From contig NZ_PDLY01000006.1 in the NCBI RefSeq assembly GCF_014048465.1, positions 1 to 64,000 on the forward strand: a DNA stretch of 64,000 bases. Direction: 5' to 3'. The DNA is from Bombella mellum (GTDB lineage: Bacteria > Pseudomonadota > Alphaproteobacteria > Acetobacterales > Acetobacteraceae). Position numbers and translations under genes: made by a program. Under the pieces are notes generated by a model that searched no databases, had not been told where the DNA came from, and saw nothing but the letters and a program-made list of their open reading frames with translations. This document shows, in pieces, positions 11,932 to 20,988 of this stretch (its first letter is position 1; every line of letters begins with the position of its first letter).

Positions 11932-11962
11932 AGAAAGACCGGCCCCGGGGCCGGTCTTTCTT
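11931..11962. terminator. Perfectly palindromic bidirectional terminator
   Basis: A 32-base perfect inverted repeat (AAGAAAGACCGGCCCC and its complement) lies between the convergent Mrr-like gene and ahpF. It has T-rich flanks in both orientations and is suited to terminate both transcripts. Confidence 0.8.
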
Positions 11963-11994
11963 CTGGAACGTAAGGCCGGTCAGCCCACCTGGAA

Positions 11995-13560
11995 TCAGGA
12001 GGCGGCCGGGACACGGATGATGTGGTCGAAGGCGGACAGGGCAGCCTTGGCACCCTCACCCATAGCCACGATGATCTGCTTGTACGGCACCGTCGTGGCG
12101 TCACCGGCAGCAAACACGCCGGGGATGGAGGTACGGCAACGCTCGTCAATGCCGATCTCACCGATGCGGGACATCTCGATGCCACCCTTCAGCCAGTCCG
12201 TGTTCGGCAGCAGACCGATCTGGACGAAGATGCCGTCCACGTCGATGCTGTGCTCGCTGCCATCCTTGACATCCTGCCAGCTCAGGCCAGTCATCTTGCG
12301 GCCGTCACCACGGATCTCGGTCGTGCGGGCATTCACCACGATGTCAACGTTTGGCAGGCTGCGGACCTTGTTCTGAAGGACCTCATCAGCCGTCAGCACG
12401 GGATCATACTGAAGCAGCGTCACGTGGGACACGATACCGGCGAGGTCGATGGCGGCTTCCACGCCACTGTTGCCACCACCGGCAACGGCAACCGGACGGC
12501 CCTTGAAGAACGGACCATCACAGTGCGGGCAGTAGGCAACGCCCCGTGTGCGGTATTCTTCCTCACCCGGCACGTTCAGCTGACGCCAGCGGGCACCCGT
12601 GGCCACGATGATGGTACGGGCCTTCAGATGGGCACCGCTCTCCAGCACGATCTCATGCAGGCCACCTTCCTTCTCGGCCGGGATCAGCTTGGCGGCACGC
12701 TGTGCCGTGATGACACGGACATCATAGCTGCGGACATGCTGTTCCAGATTCTTGGCCAGGGCCGGCCCCTCGGTCTCCGGCACGGAGATGAAGTTCTCGA
12801 TGCCAGCCGTGTCCATGACCTGACCACCGAAACGTTCGGCCAGCAGACCCGTGCGGACACCCTTGCGGGCCGTGTAGATGGCGGCGGCACAGCCAGCCGG
12901 ACCTGAGCCGATCACCAGCGTGTCGAACGGAGCCTCGTCATTCAGCTTCTCGGAGGCCTTGGCGGCACCCTCGGTGTCAATCTTGGCCAGAATCTCCGGC
13001 AGCTCCATGCGGCCGGTGGAGAAACGCTCACCGTTCAGGAACACCTGAGGAACGGAACGCACGTCCCGCTCGTTCACCTCGTCCTGAAACAGGGCACCGT
13101 CAATGGCCGTGTGGCGGATGTTGGGGTTGAGCACGCTCAGCGTGTTCAGGGCCTGCACGACATCCGGGCAGTTGTGGCAGGAGAGGGAGAAATAGGTCTC
13201 GAAGTGGAAATCACCCTTCAGGGCCTTGACCTGTGCAACCTGCTCGGCCTCGACCTTCGGCGGATGACCACCGACCTGAAGCAGGGCCAGTACCAGAGAG
13301 GTGAACTCGTGACCCATCGGGATGCCGGCAAAGCAGACCTGAACATCTGAATCTGCGGCACGGATCAGGAAGGATGGACGACGGGCATCGCTGCCACCTT
13401 CCTGATAGGAAACCTTGTCAGAGAGTTCGGAAATTTCGTTAAGAAATTCCTTCATCTCACGGGACTTGTCGCCATCATCGAGGCTGGCAACAAGAATGAT
13501 GTTGTGGCGCAGATGCTGGAGGTACCCTCTCAGCTGGCCTTTGAGTTCGTCGTTCAGCAT
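11995..13560 (-). CDS. ahpF: Alkyl hydroperoxide reductase subunit F
   Basis: AhpF is the NADH- and FAD-dependent disulfide reductase that recycles AhpC. The 521-residue protein has the N-terminal double-thioredoxin-like domain with redox motif CHNC (residues 128-131), an FAD-binding [17 protein letters not shown], a thioredoxin-reductase-like active disulfide CPHC (residues 344-347) and NAD-binding [15 protein letters not shown]. It is full length. It lies downstream of ahpC with a hairpin terminator in the gap, suggesting that it is expressed by partial readthrough or from its own promoter. Confidence 0.97.
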   Translation of the reverse strand: MLNDELKGQLRGYLQHLRHNIILVASLDDGDKSREMKEFLNEISELSDKVSYQEGGSDARRPSFLIRAADSDVQVCFAGIPMGHEFTSLVLALLQVGGHPPKVEAEQVAQVKALKGDFHFETYFSLSCHNCPDVVQALNTLSVLNPNIRHTAIDGALFQDEVNERDVRSVPQVFLNGERFSTGRMELPEILAKIDTEGAAKASEKLNDEAPFDTLVIGSGPAGCAAAIYTARKGVRTGLLAERFGGQVMDTAGIENFISVPETEGPALAKNLEQHVRSYDVRVITAQRAAKLIPAEKEGGLHEIVLESGAHLKARTIIVATGARWRQLNVPGEEEYRTRGVAYCPHCDGPFFKGRPVAVAGGGNSGVEAAIDLAGIVSHVTLLQYDPVLTADEVLQNKVRSLPNVDIVVNARTTEIRGDGRKMTGLSWQDVKDGSEHSIDVDGIFVQIGLLPNTDWLKGGIEMSRIGEIGIDERCRTSIPGVFAAGDATTVPYKQIIVAMGEGAKAALSAFDHIIRVPAAS

Positions 13561-13621
13561 GAATTCTCTCTCCAGAGTCTCTGATGCTCAGGGCCTGGCA
13601 GACCGGGGAATCGGCCCCATG

Positions 13622-13654
13622 AAAAAGGAGGCGCACCGCAATACAGCACGCCTC
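13622..13654 (-). terminator. Hairpin terminator/attenuator between ahpC and ahpF
   Basis: On the minus strand GGAGGCG pairs with CGCCTCC across a 14-base loop and is followed by TTTTTC. Placed between two genes of one pathway, it may lower ahpF relative to ahpC. A second stem without a T run (GGTGGGG/CCCCACC, 13663-13683) precedes it. Confidence 0.65.
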
Positions 13655-13706
13655 CCCTCAGCGGTGGGGAGAGGCCCCCCACCAGACTTCCCGTTTCAGG
13701 GCGTGA

Positions 13707-14279
13707 TCAGATCTTGCCGACCAGGTCCAGGGACGGGTTCAGGGTTGCCGTGTCGCCACCCTCTTTCCACTTGGCCGGGCAGACTTCACCCGGGTGAGCG
13801 GCGATGTACTGGGCGGCACGGATCTTGTCGAGCAGCTCGGCGGCACTGCGGCCCACACCCTCGGAGGTGATCTCGATGTACTGGATCTTGCCTTCCGGGT
13901 CGATCAGGAACGTGGCGCGGTCAGCCGTGTGGCTGCCATCGGCACGCAGGGCATCGAAGTTGCGGGCGATGTCACCGGACGGATCACCGATCATGGTGTA
14001 CTGCACCTTGCCGATGGCCGGGGACGTGTCGTGCCATGCCTTGTGGGTGAAGTGCTTGTCCGTGGAGACACCGAAGATCTCGACGCCCATCTTCTGGAAG
14101 GTCTCATAGTTCTCGGCGAGGTCTTCCAGCTCTGTCGGGCAGACAAAGGTGAAATCAGCCGGGTAGAAGAACACGACAGACCACTTGCCGCGCAGGTCTG
14201 CATCGGAGACCTGAAGGAACTTGCCATCACGGAAAGCCTGTGCGGTAAAAGGCTTAATTTCGGAACCAATAGCAGGCAT
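13707..14279 (-). CDS. ahpC: Alkyl hydroperoxide reductase subunit C (2-Cys peroxiredoxin)
   Basis: AhpC reduces hydrogen peroxide, organic peroxides and peroxynitrite. The 190-residue protein carries the peroxidatic cysteine in FTFVCPTE (Cys47) and the resolving cysteine in [10 protein letters not shown] (Cys167). The ATG at 14279 has a strong GAGGAGG and gives the usual [11 protein letters not shown] start; the six-codon upstream extension is rejected. It is divergently transcribed from an OxyR-type regulator, which is expected to control it. Confidence 0.97.
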   Translation of the reverse strand: MPAIGSEIKPFTAQAFRDGKFLQVSDADLRGKWSVVFFYPADFTFVCPTELEDLAENYETFQKMGVEIFGVSTDKHFTHKAWHDTSPAIGKVQYTMIGDPSGDIARNFDALRADGSHTADRATFLIDPEGKIQYIEITSEGVGRSAAELLDKIRAAQYIAAHPGEVCPAKWKEGGDTATLNPSLDLVGKI

Positions 14280-14315
14280 GGAAACCTCCTCATTCACTAT
14301 CAGAATTCTAGACCT

Positions 14316-14330
14316 CCGCAGGGCCTGCGG
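14316..14330. promoter_or_regulatory. Short palindrome in the ahpC leader
   Basis: CCGCAGGGCCTGCGG is a 15-base inverted repeat in the untranslated leader of ahpC. It could be an RNA hairpin or an operator half; no function is shown by sequence. Confidence 0.3.
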
Positions 14331-14410
14331 ATGCCCCTCCTAGGGAGCAGCCCGACCTCTGGAATGTCAAGCATGTTTACCTTCTAGCCCCGGCGGACTG
14401 AAGCGTCTAA

Positions 14411-14450
14411 TTGAGAGTTGTTATCAGTATAATTAAGAATCATTATCACT
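14411..14450. promoter_or_regulatory. AT-rich divergent ahpC/oxyR control region with a Fur-box-like sequence
   Basis: A strikingly AT-rich island in GC-rich surroundings lies between the divergent genes. Read on the minus strand, 14448-14430 begins GATAATGATTCTTAATTAT, close to the Fur-box consensus GATAATGATAATCATTATC. It could equally be an OxyR site, since interrupted T-N11-A dyads are present. The call is by eye. Confidence 0.4.
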
Positions 14451-14512
14451 CTTTATGCGATTTAGGTCTTTTCCCCTTGGCCCTGCCCTCAACTCAGCCT
14501 ATTGGTAGAATC

Positions 14513-15460
14513 ATGTCCTATGTTCCTCTCTCCGGTCTGTCCCTCCGGGACATCGAGTACGTCGTTGCAGTTGATGATCTGCGCAACTTTTCCCGTGCTG
14601 CCGAGCGTTGTGGAGTCAGTCAGGCGGGGCTTTCCGAGCAGGTGAGGAAGCTGGAGCAGCTTCTCAACGTCACCCTGTTCGAACGCTCCCGTCGGCATGT
14701 CGCTCCCACGCCGGAAGGTGAACGCCTCATCGCACTGGGACGGGATGTGCTGGCCTCGGCCCGCAACCTGCTGGAAGTCGCCCGTGCCCATACCGGCCCG
14801 CTGGATGGCCTGCTGCATATTGGTGTCATTCCCACCCTCGGGCCGTATTACATCCCCGGCCTTCTGCCACGCCTGAGACAGAAATATCCCCAGCTCGGGC
14901 TGCGCCTGAACGAGAACACGACGCCCAACCTTGTCCAGCATCTCCGGCAGGGTGATCTGGACGTCGCCTTCATGGCTCCCACGACGGCCACCGAATCGCT
15001 GGAACATGCCCCGCTCTTTCTGGAGCCGTTCCTGGCCGTCTTCCCGAAGGACCATGAGCTGGCAAACAAGAAGCACCTAACCATCTCGGACCTGGCCCGG
15101 CCCGACCTTCTGCTGCTGGAAGACGGACACTGCCTGCGGGATCAGGCCCTATCCCTCTGCCCCAGCAATTTCCGGTCCCAGGACCAGCGTCTGGCGACCA
15201 GTCTGGAAATGCTCTGGCATATGATCGGTGCCGGTGAGGGCTTCTCCCTCATCCCCCGCCTTGCCCTGAACAACCGTCATGAGTTCGACAGCCTCGTGAC
15301 CATCCGGGAGCTGAGCGAGACGGAGGCCCGACGGACCATCAGCCTTGTCTGGCGTCCTTCCGATCCACGGGCCACCTCTTTCCGGGAACTGGCCAACTTC
15401 CTTCGGGTTGCCACGCCTGACGGCTGCCTCCCGCTGCCGAAGACAAAAATACCGAACTGA
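14513..15460 (+). CDS. oxyR: OxyR-type LysR family peroxide sensor/regulator
   Basis: This LysR regulator of 315 residues has an N-terminal winged helix-turn-helix (RDIEYVVAVDDLRNFSRAAERCGVSQAGLSEQVRKLEQLL) and a substrate-binding-like C-terminal domain. The segment LEDGHCLRDQALSLC contains Cys207 and Cys216, which align with the redox-sensing Cys199/Cys208 pair of E. coli OxyR, so disulfide-based peroxide sensing is well supported. The ATG at 14513 gives the normal N-terminus; the long upstream extension has atypical composition. It is divergent from ahpC, its expected main target. Confidence 0.92.
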   Translation: MSYVPLSGLSLRDIEYVVAVDDLRNFSRAAERCGVSQAGLSEQVRKLEQLLNVTLFERSRRHVAPTPEGERLIALGRDVLASARNLLEVARAHTGPLDGLLHIGVIPTLGPYYIPGLLPRLRQKYPQLGLRLNENTTPNLVQHLRQGDLDVAFMAPTTATESLEHAPLFLEPFLAVFPKDHELANKKHLTISDLARPDLLLLEDGHCLRDQALSLCPSNFRSQDQRLATSLEMLWHMIGAGEGFSLIPRLALNNRHEFDSLVTIRELSETEARRTISLVWRPSDPRATSFRELANFLRVATPDGCLPLPKTKIPN

Positions 15461-15501
15461 CGGACAATCCGGGACAGAGGCTGGCGGACGCCAGCCCATG
15501 A

Positions 15502-15538
15502 AAAACGGGTGGAGGAGCGAGGCTCTTCCACCCGTTTT
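15502..15538. terminator. Bidirectional terminator between oxyR and putA
   Basis: AAAACGGGTGGA pairs with TCCACCCGTTTT around a paired GAGC/GCTC core, with T runs on both strands, between convergent oxyR and putA. Confidence 0.85.
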
Positions 15539-15619
15539 CTGTTCGTGCATCTCACGACCGAGAGAACCTTGCGGACAGGGGCCGGACCGACCAGCCCGGC
15601 CCCGCCGCTGAACCAGCCC

Positions 15620-18600
15620 TCAGCTCAGGGTCATCAGCTCGGCGTTGCCACCGGCCGCTGCCGTGTTGATGCTGACCAGCTTCTCCTGAAGCATGGCCTC
15701 CGGCTGAAGCGTGTCCTCATCCGCCAGATAGACCAGCGGCACGGGAGCATCCGGGTTCTTCAGGTGATCGCTGACGATCTGCCACAGCCCTTCATTGATG
15801 GTTTCCGTCAGGATGACGGAACAGCCACCCACATCCTCCAGAGAGTTCGCCGGATGGATCACCTTCCGCAGGACATCAGGCAGCGTATCCAGCGACCGGA
15901 TCACGGCAGGGGCGGCCAGAGCCACGACCCTGTTCCCACAGCTCACGGCATAGCTGATCATGCGCTTCAGGCCACGGGCCGTCTCGGCCACGATCAGGAC
16001 ACTGCCACGAGGTTCCAGCGTGTAGGTGTTGCTCTCGCCCACAGGGGACGGAAGCTCCAGACGGCAGTCCAGCAGGCCATGATCCATCCACGGCGTCACC
16101 TCACGGGACAGCTCACGGTCATCCGAACCGAGCCAGAGCAGCCACGTCCGGGCAATGGCCGGCAGCGCATCCGCCTTGACCAGCGGCGTGCGGGGCGCAT
16201 GGGCCAGCTGACGGCGCAGGGCCAGCGGACCACCGGCCTTCGGACCGGTACCGGACAGGCCATGCCCACCGAACGGCTGGACGCCGACAATGGCACCAAC
16301 GATGTTGCGGTTGACGTAGATGTTCCCGGCCTCGACACGATGGACCAGATAGTCGATCCGTGACGGAAGACGGCTGTGCACGCCAAAGGTCAGGCCGTAA
16401 CCGCCCGCATTGCTGCGGGTGATGAGGGCTTCCAGCTCCTCACGGCGGTAGCGCAGCACATGGAGCACCGGCCCGAATATCTCCCCACCCACATCGGCAA
16501 TGGAATTGACCTCGATCAGGGTCGGCGGAACATAGGTGCCACCCTCGGTTTCCTCTTCCACGGTCGGGGCCTGGAAGACCGGATGGTTCCGGGCACGCAG
16601 GGCCTCGATATGGTCCACGATGCCCTTGCGGGCCACCTCGCTGATGACCGGCCCGACATCCGTCGCCAGCTTGGCCGGAACGCCGATCCGCAGCTCCTCC
16701 ATCGCTCCCTTCAGCAGGGTGATGATGCGGTCGGCAGCGTCTTCCTGCACACAGAGGACACGGAGAGCGGAGCAACGCTGCCCGGCACTGTCAAATGCGG
16801 AGGAGACGATGTCCTTGACGACCTGCTCCGGCAGGGCGGAGGAATCGACCACCATCGCATTCAGGCCACCGGTTTCCGCCACGAGCGGCACGGGCTGGCC
16901 GTTCCGCCCCAGGCGGCCCGTCAGCTGACGGGCAATGATCTGGGCCACGACCGTGGACCCCGTGAACATCACCCCGGCAACACGCTCGTCAGCCACCATG
17001 GCCGCCCCGACATCACCTTCACCAGGAAGGAACTGGAGCACCTCTTCCGGCACGCCCGCCTCATGCAGCAGCTTGACGGCCTGCATGGCGATCAGCGGGG
17101 TTTCCTCGGCCGGTTTTGCCAGCACGGTGTTCCCGGCTGCCAGAGCGGCGGAAACCTGCCCGAGGAAAATGGCCAGCGGGAAGTTCCACGGGCTGATGCA
17201 GACGACAGTACCCAGCGGCAGATGGGTCTTGTTGCTGAACTCCCGACGGACCATGCCACCATAGTACCGCAGGAAGTCGATGGCCTCACGCACTTCCGCC
17301 ACGGCATTGGGGTAGGATTTGCCAGCCTCACGCACGGCAAGCCCCATATAGGCGATGTAGCGTTCCTCAAGCAGATCGGCGGCCCGCTCAAGAATCTCGC
17401 CACGCTCGTCGGAGGACCGAGCAGCCCAGCCGTCAAAAGCCTCTTCCGCCACGTCCACGGCCCGGGTGACGTCTTCCGGCACGGCAAAGGTCACCTCCCC
17501 GACCTGATCACTGCGCTCCGCAGGATTGGTCACCGGGTGGACAGGACGCTTCGCCTTCCCAAGACCGGGGACCAGCGGGGCGGCCTCGTATGTTTCCGGC
17601 AGGGTGTCCAGCTCTTTCCCGAGATGGGCCAGCACGGAATCATCGTGAAGGTCCATGCCCTTCGAGTTCCGCCGCTCCGGCTCGAACATGTCCAGCGGCT
17701 TCTTGATCTCACGATGCGGCGCACCGACCGGGCTGTAGGAGCGCGTGACCTGCACCGGGTCTTCCACCAGCTTTTCCAGTGAAACCTTCGAGTCACCCAG
17801 CAGGTTGATGAAGGACGAGTTGGCCCCGTTCTCCAGCAGGCGGCGGACCAGATAGGCCAGCAGGGTGTCATAGGTTCCGACAGGCGCATAGATGCGGCAC
17901 GGACGGTCCAGATGCTTCGGCCCTACGACACGCTCAAAGAGGGCCTCACCCATGCCATGCAGGCACTGGAACTCGTAATACCCCTCCCGGAAGTCCTGAC
18001 CGGCCATGGCATAGATGGACGCCACGGTGCGGGCATTGTGCGTGGCAAACTGCGGGAAGACCGCATCGGTCGCAGCCAGCAGCTTGCGGGCACAGGCAAT
18101 GTAGCTGACATCGGTATGACACTTCCGGGTGAAGACCGGGAAGTCCGACACGCCATCAATCTGGGCCTTTTTCAGCTCACTGTCCCAGTAGGCTCCCTTG
18201 ACCAGACGGACCATGAGGCGGTGCTGGGTCTCACGGCCAAGGGCGATGATGTAGTCCAGCACGCTGGCTGCACGACGGCCATAGGCCTGCACGACGAACC
18301 CGATGCCATCCCAGTCGGCCAGCTCAGGGTCACGGCAGAGGGCCTCGAGAATGTCCAGGGAGATGTCCAGACGCTCGCTTTCCTCGGCATCGATGTTCAG
18401 GCCGATGTTGTAATGCTTGGCACGCACGGCCAGAGCCTTGACGGTCGGCAGCAGCTCACCCATCACACGCTCACGCTTGGCACGCTCGTAACGGGGATGC
18501 AGGGCAGACAGCTTGATGGACAGGCCGGGACGGTTATAGACCGTGTCACCCCGGGCACTGCTCCCGATGGCTTCCAGGGCGGCATGGTAGGAGGCCTGGT

Positions 18601-19255
18601 AACGCTCGGCGTCCGCACGGTCCAAGGCCGCCTCACCCAGCATGTCATAGGAGTAGGTGAAGCCCTGCTCCTCGCGCTTACGAGAATCCTTCAGGGCACC
18701 CTCGATGGTCTGCCCCAGCACGAACTGCTGGCCCATCATCTGCATGGCGAACTGGACGGCCTGACGGACGACCGGCTCACCCCGACGGCGCAGCATGTCG
18801 TGGATCACGCCCATGCGCTTCTTGGGAGCCACCAGACGGCTCGTGATGTTCAGCCCCCATGAAGCCGCATTGATGATGAGCCCGCTGTCACGCCCCATGT
18901 GGGAAAGCCAGTCACCCACGCTGACCTGATCCCGGATCAGGGCATCACGTGTCTCATGGTCCGGCGTCCGCAGCAGGGCCTCGGCCATGCTCATCAGGGC
19001 CACACCCTCGGCAGAGCCAAGGCTGAACTCCTGCACCAGCGTTTCCACCAGACCGGGCCGACGGTGGTCCCTCAGGGCACGGGCAAGCTGCAAGCTGATC
19101 CGACTGGCCACCCGCTCTTCATCGAACTTCAGCTCGGCGGCAGGAAGCAGGGCTTCCACGCAGGCCTGTTCCGGGTAACGTATCTTCTCAGCAATGGCCT
19201 TCCGCAGGACAGAACGTTCCGGCAATGAACCAAAATGACGTGCAAAATAAGCCAT
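15620..19255 (-). CDS. putA: Bifunctional proline dehydrogenase / delta-1-pyrroline-5-carboxylate dehydrogenase
   Basis: PutA oxidises proline to glutamate in two channelled steps. The 1211-residue protein begins directly with the helical arm and the FAD-dependent proline dehydrogenase barrel (NIGLNIDAEESERLDISLDIL, YGRRAASVLDYIIALG, RLVKGAYWDSELKKAQ). An NAD-dependent aldehyde dehydrogenase domain follows (nucleophile Cys828 in AGQRCSAL), and the C-terminal domain ends in the family-typical NTAAAGGNAELMTLS. It lacks the N-terminal ribbon-helix-helix DNA-binding domain found in E. coli PutA, so it should not repress its own gene. The ATG has a GAAGG upstream. No proline permease or regulator is adjacent. 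Confidence 0.96.
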   Translation of the reverse strand: MAYFARHFGSLPERSVLRKAIAEKIRYPEQACVEALLPAAELKFDEERVASRISLQLARALRDHRRPGLVETLVQEFSLGSAEGVALMSMAEALLRTPDHETRDALIRDQVSVGDWLSHMGRDSGLIINAASWGLNITSRLVAPKKRMGVIHDMLRRRGEPVVRQAVQFAMQMMGQQFVLGQTIEGALKDSRKREEQGFTYSYDMLGEAALDRADAERYQASYHAALEAIGSSARGDTVYNRPGLSIKLSALHPRYERAKRERVMGELLPTVKALAVRAKHYNIGLNIDAEESERLDISLDILEALCRDPELADWDGIGFVVQAYGRRAASVLDYIIALGRETQHRLMVRLVKGAYWDSELKKAQIDGVSDFPVFTRKCHTDVSYIACARKLLAATDAVFPQFATHNARTVASIYAMAGQDFREGYYEFQCLHGMGEALFERVVGPKHLDRPCRIYAPVGTYDTLLAYLVRRLLENGANSSFINLLGDSKVSLEKLVEDPVQVTRSYSPVGAPHREIKKPLDMFEPERRNSKGMDLHDDSVLAHLGKELDTLPETYEAAPLVPGLGKAKRPVHPVTNPAERSDQVGEVTFAVPEDVTRAVDVAEEAFDGWAARSSDERGEILERAADLLEERYIAYMGLAVREAGKSYPNAVAEVREAIDFLRYYGGMVRREFSNKTHLPLGTVVCISPWNFPLAIFLGQVSAALAAGNTVLAKPAEETPLIAMQAVKLLHEAGVPEEVLQFLPGEGDVGAAMVADERVAGVMFTGSTVVAQIIARQLTGRLGRNGQPVPLVAETGGLNAMVVDSSALPEQVVKDIVSSAFDSAGQRCSALRVLCVQEDAADRIITLLKGAMEELRIGVPAKLATDVGPVISEVARKGIVDHIEALRARNHPVFQAPTVEEETEGGTYVPPTLIEVNSIADVGGEIFGPVLHVLRYRREELEALITRSNAGGYGLTFGVHSRLPSRIDYLVHRVEAGNIYVNRNIVGAIVGVQPFGGHGLSGTGPKAGGPLALRRQLAHAPRTPLVKADALPAIARTWLLWLGSDDRELSREVTPWMDHGLLDCRLELPSPVGESNTYTLEPRGSVLIVAETARGLKRMISYAVSCGNRVVALAAPAVIRSLDTLPDVLRKVIHPANSLEDVGGCSVILTETINEGLWQIVSDHLKNPDAPVPLVYLADEDTLQPEAMLQEKLVSINTAAAGGNAELMTLS

Positions 19256-19545
19256 GGCAAACCTTCAAGCTGATAGCGTGACAATCACTTCCTGTTGTTG
19301 GTGGAGAAAGAACTTCTCTGCTTCCAGCCAGACCATGAAACATGGGGTTTTGTCCATATCCAAAAATAAGATTCGTACAAAATATATTCGGAATTCGAAA
19401 CATTCACGAAGGCCGGATGGCCCCATGATGCCGCACGGCCCTTCATTCCGCCCGGAAGGTCCGGCCAGAACTGAGAGAGAAACGTCATTTTCCTGCGGGA
19501 AATAAACAGTGCGTGATGAAGGAGGCAGCCCCTTCTCCCAGCCCC

Positions 19546-20628
19546 TCACCGGTCGGCAAGAATGAATCCTCCACCCAGCACACGGTCACCCTCATACATC
19601 ACGCAGGCCTGACCTGGAGCCGGCAGGGCAGACTCCTCCAGCCGGACCTCGGCCCGGTTCCCCTCCAGCGGCCGTACCAGAGCCTGCCGCAGCCCCTCCC
19701 GTGCCCGGAGCTGCACCCCGCAGCGCACGCCTTCCTCCGGGGCATCAATCAGCCAGTTCATGTCCCGCAGACGGACGACCCGGCGGCTCTCGTCACTGGT
19801 CAGCTTCTGCCGTGGCCCCACAATGATGCGGCGGGAGGACACGTCAATGGCCGTGACCATCTGCCGCTCCCCCGTGCCGGTGTGAATGTCGCCCAGACGG
19901 CGACTCTGCCCAACCGTGTAGCGGGCGATGCCCTCGTGACGGCCCAGCACGTTGCCGTCCTCATCCACAATGTCGCCCGGTCCTTCGATCTCGGGGCGCA
20001 TCCGCTCCACCAGCCCCGCATAGGAACCGTTCGTGACGAAGCATATGTCCTGACTGTCCCGCTTGGTGGCCACATCCAGCCCCAGCTCCTCCGCCAAGGC
20101 ACGCACATGGGCCTTGTCAGGCATCTCGCCCAGAGGAAACCGCAGGAATTCGAGCTGTTCACGGGTGGTGGCGAAGAGGAACCAGGTCTGGTCCCTGTCC
20201 CTGTCCACCGGCCGGTGCATCTCCGCACCCTCCGGCCCTTCCACCCGGCGCACATAATGGCCGGTCGCCATAGCCTCGCAGCCAAGGTCCCGGGCCATGT
20301 TCAGAAGGTCCGTGAACTTGACCCCCTGATTGCAGGCCACGCAGGGGACGGGCGTCTCCCCTCTGGCATAGGCATCAGCGAAACTCTCGATCACGCTTTC
20401 CCGGAAACGGCTTTCCGCATCAATGACGTAATGGGGAAAGCCGATACGCTCCGCCACCATGCGGGCATCCATGATGTCCCGCCCGGCGCAGCAGGCACCG
20501 GCTTTCGCCGGGCCGCCATGGTCATAAAGCTGGAGCGTCGCGCCGATGACCTCATGGCCCTGCCGCTTCAGCAGTGCCGCCACGACGGAACTGTCCACAC
20601 CACCGGACATGGCCACGAGGATACGCAT
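19546..20628 (-). CDS. mnmA: tRNA-specific 2-thiouridylase MnmA
   Basis: MnmA adds sulfur to uridine 34 of tRNA Lys, Glu and Gln, using ATP and a persulfide relay that starts from a cysteine desulfurase. The 360-residue protein has the PP-loop SGGVDSSVVAALL, the catalytic cysteine segment PCVACNQGVKF with its partner in SQDICFV, and the tRNA-binding GQSRRLG region. It lies 12 bases after a ferredoxin and two cysteine desulfurase genes in the same orientation, which makes sulfur supply in one operon likely. Confidence 0.95.
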   Translation of the reverse strand: MRILVAMSGGVDSSVVAALLKRQGHEVIGATLQLYDHGGPAKAGACCAGRDIMDARMVAERIGFPHYVIDAESRFRESVIESFADAYARGETPVPCVACNQGVKFTDLLNMARDLGCEAMATGHYVRRVEGPEGAEMHRPVDRDRDQTWFLFATTREQLEFLRFPLGEMPDKAHVRALAEELGLDVATKRDSQDICFVTNGSYAGLVERMRPEIEGPGDIVDEDGNVLGRHEGIARYTVGQSRRLGDIHTGTGERQMVTAIDVSSRRIIVGPRQKLTSDESRRVVRLRDMNWLIDAPEEGVRCGVQLRAREGLRQALVRPLEGNRAEVRLEESALPAPGQACVMYEGDRVLGGGFILADR

Positions 20629-20640
20629 GATCGAAAAACC

Positions 20641-20955
20641 TCAGCCAGCCTTCGGCAGGTGAACGACAAGCCCGTCCAGCTCTTCCGTCATGACGATCTG
20701 GCAGCCCAGACGGGAGGTCTTCTCCAGCCCGAAAGCGAGGTCCAGCATGTCCTCCTCATCATCGGTCGGGCTTTTCAGCTTGTCCGCCCAGGCCGGGTCC
20801 ACGATCACATGACAGGTCGCACAGGCGAGCGAGCCTTCGCAGGCCCCTTCGAGGTCAATATTATTCTCATGGGCAATCTCCAGCACGGAGAGGCCAGCCT
20901 GTGCCTCCACCTCATGGCGGCTGCCATCACGCTCAACAAAAACCATCCGGGCCAT
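20641..20955 (-). CDS. fdx: 2Fe-2S ferredoxin (adrenodoxin/Isc type)
   Basis: This is a 104-residue plant/adrenodoxin-type ferredoxin. The cluster ligands are in [14 protein letters not shown] and the distal cysteine in RLGCQIV, the Cx5Cx2C...C spacing of Isc ferredoxins. The ATG at 20955 ([11 protein letters not shown]) has GAGGG before it; the upstream eight codons are rejected. Placed between a cysteine desulfurase and mnmA, it probably supplies electrons for Fe-S cluster assembly. Confidence 0.92.
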   Translation of the reverse strand: MARMVFVERDGSRHEVEAQAGLSVLEIAHENNIDLEGACEGSLACATCHVIVDPAWADKLKSPTDDEEDMLDLAFGLEKTSRLGCQIVMTEELDGLVVHLPKAG

Positions 20956-20988
20956 AAATCCCTCACTCCCTGTATCCATGCAGCAGTC

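Noticed and set aside
15277-15555. Minus-strand frames over the end of the OxyR gene
   Set aside because: They run across the terminator hairpin and are antisense to oxyR, with no recognisable motifs.
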